This document shows, piece by piece, positions 4,962 to 10,054 of a DNA stretch of 10,054 bases. Made by a program: the position numbers and the translations under genes. The stretch's first letter is position 1. Every line of letters begins with the position of its first letter. The stretch spans positions 1-10,054 of the forward strand of contig JAEDKW010000036.1 in NCBI GenBank assembly GCA_016295615.1, read 5' to 3'. The DNA comes from Oscillospiraceae bacterium. Lineage in GTDB: Bacteria; Bacillota; Clostridia; Oscillospirales; Oscillospiraceae. A model generated the notes under the pieces. That model saw only the letters and a program-made list of their open reading frames with translations. It was not told where the DNA came from and ran no database searches.

Positions 4962-7628
4962 GTGAAGCTGATGGTGCTCGACGGCAACTCCATCATCAAC
5001 CGCGCCTACTACGGGATCCGCCCGCTGACGACAAAGGACGGCTTCTATACCCATGCCATCTTCGGCTTTCTTACGACGCTCCAGCGCCTTTTGGACGAGG
5101 AGGCGCCGGAAGCCGTTTGCGTCGCGTTTGACCGCCGCGAGCCGACCTTCCGGCACAAGGCGGATGAGAATTACAAGGCGACCCGCAGGGAAATGCCGGA
5201 GGAGCTTGCCATGCAGCTGCCGGTTTTGAAGGATGTGCTTGATGCGATGAGCATCAGGCGCTACGAGCTTGCCGGTTACGAGGCGGACGACCTCATCGGC
5301 ACGATCTCGCGCAGGTGCGAGGCGGCGGGCTGGGAATGCACCGTCGTCACGGGCGACAAGGACAGCCTGCAGCTCATCACGGAGCATACGAAGGTGAAGC
5401 TGGTCTCCACGCGCATGGGGCAGACCACCACACGCGACATGACGCAGGAGACCTTTACCGGGGAATATGGCTTTGCCCCCATTCACATGATCGATCTGAA
5501 AGCGCTCATGGGCGACGCCTCCGACAATATTCCGGGCGTTCCCGGCATTGGGGAAAAGACCGCCACGGCGCTGGTGCGGGAGTATCAGAGTATTGACGCG
5601 CTCTATGCGAAAATGCCGGACGTCCACGCAAAGCCCGCGGTGCTGAAAAAGCTTGCAGACGGCGAGCAGAGCGCCCGTCATTCCCACTGGCTCGCCACCA
5701 TCGTCACCGACGCGCCGCTCAAGTTCGCGCCGGAGGAAAACATAAGAAAAGCATATCAAAGCGGGCTGTACGACCTTTTTCTGAAGCTCGAATTCAATAA
5801 GCTCATTGAAAAATACGGTCTCAAGCCCGCAGCCGGCGCGCAGGCGGAGCCGCAGATGTTTGAAGGCACCTGCACCATGACGGAGGTGCTCGATCCTGCC
5901 GGCGCTGAGTCTGCCGCGCGGGAGCTGCGCTCGCTTGGCAGGACGGTCTGTATTTTCGCGCCCACGCCGGATAAGATCGCCTTCCACGGCGATGCGGACA
6001 AAGATGCGATCGCCTATATCCTGCGCCGCGACACCTTCCGCGGCGACTACGGCGCGGCGCTGCGTGTCCTCTTTGATGCCGACCTTCCCAAGGCGGGGCA
6101 CAACATCAAGGACCTGCAGCGTGAGCTGCTCGGCTTCGGCGTCGAGCCGGAGGGCTGGGTGTTTGACAGCGCGCTGGCCGCCTACCTTGCGGACGCGACG
6201 GCGGGGAACTACGATCTTTACTGGCTGTGCGCCAAGTACTGCGGCTTCAAGCCCTGGAGGGCGGGGGAGAACGGCGCGCAGGAGCAGCTGTCGCTGCTCG
6301 ATGCGCCGGACGTGAGCAAGGCGGAGGAGAACGCGGAGCTTGCCTCCGCCGCAGCCGGGATCGCATGTTTGGAGGAAGCGCTGCGCCCCCGCCTTGCGGA
6401 GCTGAACATGACCGAGCTGTACGAAACGGCGGAGCTGCCGCTTTGCGCGGTGCTTGCCCGCATGGAGCACCGCGGCATGCGCGTGGACAGCAAGGCGCTT
6501 GCCGGGTTCGGCAGCATGCTGGATCAGGAGCTTGCCGCGCTGGAAACGCGCATTTACGAGCTTGCCGGCGGCAGCTTCAACATCAATTCCCCCAAGCAGC
6601 TCGGCACGGTGCTTTTTGAGCGCCTGCACCTGCCGCACGGGAAGAAGACCAAGACGGGCTGGTCCACGAATGCGGACGTGCTCGATAAGCTCAAGTGGGA
6701 AAACCCCATTGTAGCCGACGTGCTGCAGTACCGCCAGTACGCCAAGTTCAAGTCGACCTATTGCGACGGTCTGGCGCGTGAGATCGCCTCCGACGGGCGG
6801 ATCCATACGAATTTCCAAATGACCGTCACCGCGACGGGACGGCTTTCCTCCACGGAGCCGAATCTGCAGAATATCCCCACACGCACACAGCTCGGCAGTG
6901 AGTTTCGCCGCATGTTCATTCCCGACAGCGGCTGCGTCCTTGTCGATGCGGACTACTCGCAGATCGAGCTTCGCCTGCTCGCTCACATCGCAGACGACGA
7001 GACCATGCGCGCGGCATTCAACTCCGGCGAGGACATTCACACCGTTACCGCCTCGCAGGTGTTCGGCGTGCCGGCGGAGCGCGTGACGAAGCAGATGCGC
7101 GCGAATGCCAAGGCGGTCAACTTCGGCATCGTTTACGGCATTTCCGCTTTCTCGCTTTCGCAGGACATCGGCGTGAGCGTGGCGGATGCCAAGGCGTATA
7201 TCGAGAGCTATCTGATGCGCTTTTCCGGCGTCCGCCGCTACATGACGGACGTTGTCGAGCAGGCAAAAGCGCGCGGCTATGTCGAAACGGTCATGCACCG
7301 CAGGAGAAATCTTCCGGAGCTGACGGCGGCAAATTTTGCGACGCGCTCCTTCGGCGAGCGCGTGGCGCTCAATATGCCCATACAGGGCACTGCGGCGGAT
7401 ATTATGAAGCTCGCCATGGTGCGTGTCGACCGGCGGCTGCGCGCCGAGGGGCTCAGGGGCAGGCTTGTTTTGCAGGTGCATGACGAGCTGCTCGTCGAGT
7501 GTCCCGAAGAGGAGGCGCAGCGCGTGGCGGAGCTCCTGACGGAGGAAATGCAGAACGCCGCGCAGCTCTCGGTGCCGCTGACAGCCGAGGCGCACTGCGG
7601 GAAAAACTGGCTGGAGGCCAAGGGGTGA
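4962..7628 (+). CDS. polA: DNA polymerase I
   Basis: An 888-residue PolA that fills gaps in excision repair and removes RNA primers from Okazaki fragments. The N-terminal 5'-nuclease (about 1-290) keeps its acidic metal ligands: Asp7, Asp57, the YEADD cluster (106-110), TGDKD (130-134) and GDASDNIPGVPGIG (184-197). The central 3'-5' exonuclease-like domain (about 293-470) lacks the catalytic acids: where a DxE is expected the sequence is CIFAPTP, GHNIKDL replaces the usual K-Y-D, and the third motif has no YxxxD. Proofreading is therefore probably lost, as in Bacillus and Thermus enzymes. The polymerase domain is intact: motif A DADYSQIELR with catalytic Asp664, motif B with Arg713, Lys717, Phe721 and Tyr725, and motif C His840-Asp841-Glu842. 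Phe721 corresponds to E. coli Phe762, the residue associated with discrimination against dideoxynucleotides. The length fits the family. rimI follows after 12 nt. Confidence 0.98.
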   Translation: MKLMVLDGNSIINRAYYGIRPLTTKDGFYTHAIFGFLTTLQRLLDEEAPEAVCVAFDRREPTFRHKADENYKATRREMPEELAMQLPVLKDVLDAMSIRRYELAGYEADDLIGTISRRCEAAGWECTVVTGDKDSLQLITEHTKVKLVSTRMGQTTTRDMTQETFTGEYGFAPIHMIDLKALMGDASDNIPGVPGIGEKTATALVREYQSIDALYAKMPDVHAKPAVLKKLADGEQSARHSHWLATIVTDAPLKFAPEENIRKAYQSGLYDLFLKLEFNKLIEKYGLKPAAGAQAEPQMFEGTCTMTEVLDPAGAESAARELRSLGRTVCIFAPTPDKIAFHGDADKDAIAYILRRDTFRGDYGAALRVLFDADLPKAGHNIKDLQRELLGFGVEPEGWVFDSALAAYLADATAGNYDLYWLCAKYCGFKPWRAGENGAQEQLSLLDAPDVSKAEENAELASAAAGIACLEEALRPRLAELNMTELYETAELPLCAVLARMEHRGMRVDSKALAGFGSMLDQELAALETRIYELAGGSFNINSPKQLGTVLFERLHLPHGKKTKTGWSTNADVLDKLKWENPIVADVLQYRQYAKFKSTYCDGLAREIASDGRIHTNFQMTVTATGRLSSTEPNLQNIPTRTQLGSEFRRMFIPDSGCVLVDADYSQIELRLLAHIADDETMRAAFNSGEDIHTVTASQVFGVPAERVTKQMRANAKAVNFGIVYGISAFSLSQDIGVSVADAKAYIESYLMRFSGVRRYMTDVVEQAKARGYVETVMHRRRNLPELTAANFATRSFGERVALNMPIQGTAADIMKLAMVRVDRRLRAEGLRGRLVLQVHDELLVECPEEEAQRVAELLTEEMQNAAQLSVPLTAEAHCGKNWLEAKG

Positions 7629-7640
7629 GGAGAGAAACCG

Positions 7641-8129
7641 ATGGAACATCTGAAGAAAAAAGTGCGCATCGTCCCCATGACGAGCGCGCATCTTGACGAG
7701 GTCGCGGACCTGGAGCGGATCTGCTTTTCCACGCCCTGGTCGCGCAACATGCTCGCCGAGGAGCTGGATAACGCCTGCTCCGCGTTTCTTGTTGCGCTCG
7801 ATCCCGAAGACGGGAGCGTCGTCGGCTATGCGGGACTGCTTGTCATTGCGGACGAGGGCTATATCACCAACGTCGCAGTCCGTCCCGAAAGCCGCCGCGG
7901 CGGCGTTGCGGGACAGCTTCTCGATGTGTTTTTGAACTTTGCCGGGGCCAACAAGCTTGCCTTCCTGACACTCGAGGTGCGCGAGAGCAACTACGCCGCC
8001 ATCGCGCTTTACGGCAGCCGCGGCTTCCGCGGCGCAGGACGGCGCAGGAACTATTACGAGCATCCGAAGGAGGATGCCATTATCATGACAAGGGAGTTTG
8101 CAAACGATGGAACTTCGACTGCCGACTGA
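7641..8129 (+). CDS. rimI: N-terminal alanine acetyltransferase RimI (GNAT)
   Basis: This 162-residue protein has the single GNAT fold of RimI, which transfers acetyl from acetyl-CoA to the N-terminal alpha-amino group of ribosomal protein S18 and related substrates. Seen in the sequence are the early motif FSTPWSRNML (29-38), the acetyl-CoA loop VRPESRRGGVAGQLL (80-94; RxxGxA), the LEVRESNYAA strand-helix (111-120) with Glu112 at the catalytic position, Tyr124 as the likely general acid, and the closing RRRNYYEHPKEDAIIM (134-149) typical of RimI. GAGGAG at 7627-7632 lies 8 nt before the ATG, within and just after the polA stop. The last 23 nt overlap the next gene, which lengthens the tail compared with the usual length of about 150. 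RimI is often encoded beside tsaB, tsaE and tsaD; tsaB and tsaE are not in this window. Confidence 0.95.
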   Translation: MEHLKKKVRIVPMTSAHLDEVADLERICFSTPWSRNMLAEELDNACSAFLVALDPEDGSVVGYAGLLVIADEGYITNVAVRPESRRGGVAGQLLDVFLNFAGANKLAFLTLEVRESNYAAIALYGSRGFRGAGRRRNYYEHPKEDAIIMTREFANDGTSTAD

Positions 8130-8700
8130 GCAGCAGCTCAGGCGGGTCTATGAGAGAGATTTAAAGATGTCTTTTCCGGCGGCGGAGCTGCGTCCGCTGC
8201 CCGTGATCTGCACGCTGACGCGCGGGGGCACCTATCGCCCGTGGTGTCTTTTTGACGGGGAGGAGATCGTCGGAGAAGCGTTCGTGCTGGGCTTCGCGCC
8301 GGGCTGGGCGCTGTTCGACTACCTCTGCGTCGACGCCTCGCGCCGCAACGACGGGCTTGGCTCAAAGCTGATCGCAAAGCTGCTGGAAGCGGAGCGGGGA
8401 AATGTCGTTTTCGGCGAATCGGAGATCCCGGACTATGCGCCGGATCCTGATATGGCGCGGCGCAGACTGCGGTTCTACCGTCGCAACGGCGCGCAGCAGG
8501 CGGCGTACGACACCGCGGTTTTCGGCGTTCCGTACCATACGCTCTTCTGGGCGGAGCGTGCCGTGACGGACGGTGAGCTCATGGCGGCGCACCAAAAGGC
8601 GTATCACGACCGCTTCCCGCCGTCCGCCTACCGAAGATTCATTCAGATCCCGTGGGATATTTCCATGGGCGTGCCGAAAAAGATTCCCTGGGAGGAATGA
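8107..8700 (+). CDS. uncharacterised GNAT-family acetyltransferase
   Basis: The 197-residue protein starts at the ATG at 8107, inside the end of rimI, with AGGGAG at 8091-8096 as ribosome site; a TTG at 8098 is less likely. The acetyl-CoA-binding signature is clear in LFDYLCVDASRRNDGLGS (69-86): a core strand followed by RxxxGxGS and the helix KLIAKLLEAE. Upstream strands (WCLFDGEEIVGEAFVLG, 46-62) fit the first half of a GNAT fold. Residues 98-150 contain VVFGESEIPDY and the helix RRRLRFYRRNGAQ, equivalent to the later motif that carries the FYxxxGF sequence in other family members. About 45 residues beyond the core are rich in aromatics and proline (FPPSAYRRFIQIPWD) and match nothing I recognise. 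The substrate is unknown: it could be a protein, a small molecule or an antibiotic. Its position between rimI and tsaD, overlapping the first by 23 nt and 4 nt from the second, implies coupled expression. Confidence 0.85.
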   Translation: MELRLPTEQQLRRVYERDLKMSFPAAELRPLPVICTLTRGGTYRPWCLFDGEEIVGEAFVLGFAPGWALFDYLCVDASRRNDGLGSKLIAKLLEAERGNVVFGESEIPDYAPDPDMARRRLRFYRRNGAQQAAYDTAVFGVPYHTLFWAERAVTDGELMAAHQKAYHDRFPPSAYRRFIQIPWDISMGVPKKIPWEE

Positions 8701-8704
8701 GTAC

Positions 8705-9736
8705 ATGAAGATTTTAGCGTTTGAATCCTCCTGCGATGAAACGGCCGTCGCGGTGGTGGAGAACGGGCGCAGCGTGCTATCCGACGCCATATTGTCGCAG
8801 GCGGACATGCACGCGCTCTATGGCGGCGTGGTGCCGGAGATCGCGTCGCGCCGGCATGTGGAGGCGATCGCCGCGCTGACGGAGCAGGCGCTCAGGGACG
8901 CGGGCGTCACCAGAGAGCAGATCGGCGCCGTCGCGGCGACTTACGCGCCGGGACTGATCGGCGCGGTGCTGGTGGGGCTTAATTTCGCCAAGTCCGTCGC
9001 CTACGCGCTGCGTGTGCCCCTGATCCCGGTCCACCATATCCGCGGTCACATTGCGGCGAACTATCTGGCGTTTCCGGAGCTGGAGCCGCCGTTTCTGGCG
9101 CTGTGCATGTCGGGCGGCAACACGCTGCTGGTCGATGTAAAAACCTATACCGATTTTGCGCTTCTCGGCGCAACGCGCGACGATGCCGCGGGGGAGTGCT
9201 TCGACAAGGCGGCGCGCGTGCTCGGCATGCCGTATCCCGGCGGCAAGCCGATGGACGATCTGGCACAGCAAAGCGAGGGCGGCGTATATGACCTGCCGCG
9301 CGCGAGCGTGGAGGGTCACGAGCTGGATATGAGCTTTTCCGGGCTCAAGACCGCGGTGGTCAATCTTGCCCATAACGCGGAACAGACGGGAAGACCGCTC
9401 GACCGGGCGGCGCTGGCACGCGATTTCACGCAGGCCGTCATCGACGAGCTGGTGCCGCGCACGATGCGCGCCGCCGAACTGAGCGGACGCAGCACGATCG
9501 TTGCCGCCGGCGGCGTCGCGGCGAACTCGTTTATCCGCGCCGCGCTGCAAAGCGAGTGCGACAGGCGCGGTTACCGGCTGTATCTGCCGCCGCTCAGGCT
9601 TTGCGGCGACAACGGCGCGATGATCGGCGCGCAGGGCTACTATGAGTATCTTGCCGGCGCGCGTGCGGACATGTCGCTCAACGCCTATGCCACGCGTGAT
9701 ATTGACGACCCGATCTGCACTTACAGCAAACAATAG
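8705..9736 (+). CDS. tsaD: tRNA N6-threonylcarbamoyladenosine transferase subunit TsaD
   Basis: A 343-residue TsaD (YgjD/Gcp) of the ASKHA fold. With TsaB and TsaE it transfers threonylcarbamoyl from threonylcarbamoyl-AMP to A37 of ANN-decoding tRNAs, making t6A in the cytoplasm. Characteristic stretches are ILAFESSCDET (3-13), TYAPGLIGAVLVG (79-91), the metal-binding HHIRGH with His111 and His115, CMSGGNT (134-140), the TRDDAAGECFDKAAR segment (157-171), FSGLKTA, AAGGVAAN and LCGDNGAMIG with metal ligand Asp302. All catalytic elements look intact and the length matches the family (about 340). The ATG at 8705 lies 4 nt after the acetyltransferase stop, and GGAGG for it sits in the last codons of that gene. 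It is the last gene before a terminator and an AT-rich non-coding region. The partner genes tsaB and tsaE must lie elsewhere. Confidence 0.98.
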   Translation: MKILAFESSCDETAVAVVENGRSVLSDAILSQADMHALYGGVVPEIASRRHVEAIAALTEQALRDAGVTREQIGAVAATYAPGLIGAVLVGLNFAKSVAYALRVPLIPVHHIRGHIAANYLAFPELEPPFLALCMSGGNTLLVDVKTYTDFALLGATRDDAAGECFDKAARVLGMPYPGGKPMDDLAQQSEGGVYDLPRASVEGHELDMSFSGLKTAVVNLAHNAEQTGRPLDRAALARDFTQAVIDELVPRTMRAAELSGRSTIVAAGGVAANSFIRAALQSECDRRGYRLYLPPLRLCGDNGAMIGAQGYYEYLAGARADMSLNAYATRDIDDPICTYSKQ

Positions 9737-9754
9737 AGGGATGCTGAAGCTTTC

Positions 9755-9787
9755 GCCGCAGCCTGTCAAGGGCTGCGGCTTTCCTTT
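9755..9787 (+). terminator. intrinsic terminator after tsaD
   Basis: GCCGCAGCC (9755-9763) and GGCTGCGGC (9771-9779) form a perfect 9-bp, very GC-rich stem with a 7-nt loop. TTTCCTTTTT follows directly. The hairpin starts 18 nt after the tsaD stop and closes the polA operon. Confidence 0.9.
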
Positions 9788-9848
9788 TTGAAGGACGGAA
9801 AATAAAAATTGCATAAATTTGGCGTTATGGAAAGAAATCGAAAGAATG

Positions 9849-9867
9849 TTCCGCTCATTTGGCGGAA
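9849..9867. repeat. 6-bp stem inverted repeat in the AT-rich region
   Basis: TTCCGC (9849-9854) and GCGGAA (9862-9867) are separated by a 7-nt loop; after one mismatch the AT/AT ends can extend the pairing. There is no T-run after it on the plus strand, so it is not a second terminator. Function unknown. Confidence 0.4.
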
Positions 9868-9968
9868 AATGAAATATTATGTAAATTTAAAAATGTACCT
9901 ATGATAAACGGTATCTTTTTTCTGAAATTTTACATGAATAGAAAAAGTGACAGAAAAACAAAGAAAAA

Positions 9969-9980
9969 TTGCGCGCGCAA
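9969..9980. repeat. 12-bp perfect palindrome centred on GCGCGC
   Basis: TTGCGCGCGCAA is its own reverse complement and stands out as a block of eight G/C bases within otherwise AT-rich DNA. It lies only 3 bp before the first DnaA box, which suggests a protein-binding site linked to that cluster. The binder is unknown. Confidence 0.6.
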
Positions 9981-9983
9981 AAC

Positions 9984-10013
9984 TGTGGAAAAAGCTGTGG
10001 AAACTGTGGATAA
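9984..10013 (+). promoter_or_regulatory. cluster of three DnaA boxes
   Basis: Three same-oriented nonamers lie within 30 bp: TGTGGAAAA (9984-9992, one mismatch), TGTGGAAAC (9996-10004, two mismatches) and TGTGGATAA (10005-10013, a perfect box, the complement of TTATCCACA). The last two abut with no gap. Closely spaced boxes of one orientation in AT-rich DNA are typical of origins and of the autoregulated dnaA promoter in Firmicutes. The perfect box would be the high-affinity site and the others weaker, cooperative ones. Confidence 0.75.
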
Positions 10014-10054
10014 CTCACTGTAGAATTTGATTATTGAAAAAATTATGTGAACTT

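Larger units (their letters stand above)
9788..10054. other. AT-rich non-coding region, candidate part of oriC or the dnaA upstream region
   Basis: The genes before it are clearly GC-rich, but here composition drops sharply: by hand count 9841-9900 has 17 G/C of 60 and 9901-9960 has 15 of 60. No convincing gene is present. The stretch ends in a cluster of DnaA boxes followed by more AT-rich sequence (10021-10050) that could serve as an unwinding element or carry the promoter of a gene beyond the edge. The same layout, with TGTGGATAA-oriented boxes before a rightward dnaA, is known upstream of dnaA in Bacillus and Clostridia. dnaA itself is not in the window, so the assignment is an inference. 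A DnaA-regulated promoter or a different replicon origin are alternatives. Confidence 0.6.

Noticed and set aside
4935..8063. A 1042-codon open frame on the minus strand opposite polA and rimI
   Set aside because: It mirrors the codon structure of the GC-rich plus-strand genes, shows no recognisable domain, is dominated by Arg, His, Leu and Ala, and lies against two proteins with every expected motif. It is a compositional artefact.
9827..9904. A 25-codon open frame starting at ATG 9827 in the AT-rich region
   Set aside because: No ribosome site at a useful distance, no recognisable pattern, and very AT-rich composition where short frames arise easily.
9879..9935. Imperfect inverted repeat ATGTAAATTT / AAATTTTACAT
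   Set aside because: Pairing needs a bulge, the arms are AT-only in nature and 36 nt apart; such matches are expected in DNA this AT-rich.
10027..10054. TTGATT and TTGAAA as possible -35 boxes of a gene beyond the edge
   Set aside because: The matching -10 boxes would fall at or past the end of the window, so the promoter cannot be judged.

Overview
The window looks like chromosomal DNA of a GC-rich, spore-former-related member of the Clostridia (probably Oscillospirales or a relative). The evidence is a WalR/PhoP-type regulator, a GerMN-domain lipoprotein, a DacF/PBP5-type D,D-carboxypeptidase, a Bacillus/Taq-style DNA polymerase I with a decayed proofreading domain, strong GGAGG-type ribosome sites, and TsaD and RimI proteins typical of Firmicutes. 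The genus cannot be read from the sequence. No phage, transposon, CRISPR array, tRNA or rRNA gene was seen.

Layout. (1) 1-1328, minus strand: a membrane-anchored D-alanyl-D-alanine carboxypeptidase whose 3' end runs off the window. (2) 1329-1435: a short divergent intergenic region with a candidate extended -10 promoter for the rightward genes and a candidate tandem Spo0A box. (3) 1436-4864, plus strand: an apparent four-gene operon of a small membrane-anchored helix-hairpin-helix (ComEA-like) protein, an OmpR/WalR-type response regulator, a HAMP-containing sensor histidine kinase and a two-domain GerMN lipoprotein. It is closed by a strong hairpin terminator at 4863-4907. (4) 4897-9787, plus strand: a second operon with its own likely promoter, polA - rimI - unknown GNAT - tsaD, tightly packed and ended by a terminator at 9755-9787. 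(5) 9788-10054: about 265 bp of very AT-rich non-coding DNA with a 12-bp GCGCGC-centred palindrome followed by three clustered DnaA boxes, the last a perfect TGTGGATAA. This is most simply the upstream part of a chromosomal origin or dnaA promoter region.

How the genes may work together. The carboxypeptidase and the divergent regulator-kinase-lipoprotein operon look like a cell-envelope module. The order regulator, kinase, GerMN lipoprotein, with a 4-nt kinase/lipoprotein overlap, resembles actinobacterial MtrA-MtrB-LpqB, where a GerMN lipoprotein modulates the kinase. The second operon is housekeeping: DNA repair and Okazaki-fragment processing (PolA), N-terminal acetylation (RimI) and the tRNA t6A modification (TsaD), with an uncharacterised acetyltransferase in the middle. 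I did not find a clearly new type of system. The most notable points are the MtrAB-LpqB-like arrangement, the extra acetyltransferase between rimI and tsaD, and the candidate origin next to tsaD with the preceding genes transcribed towards it.
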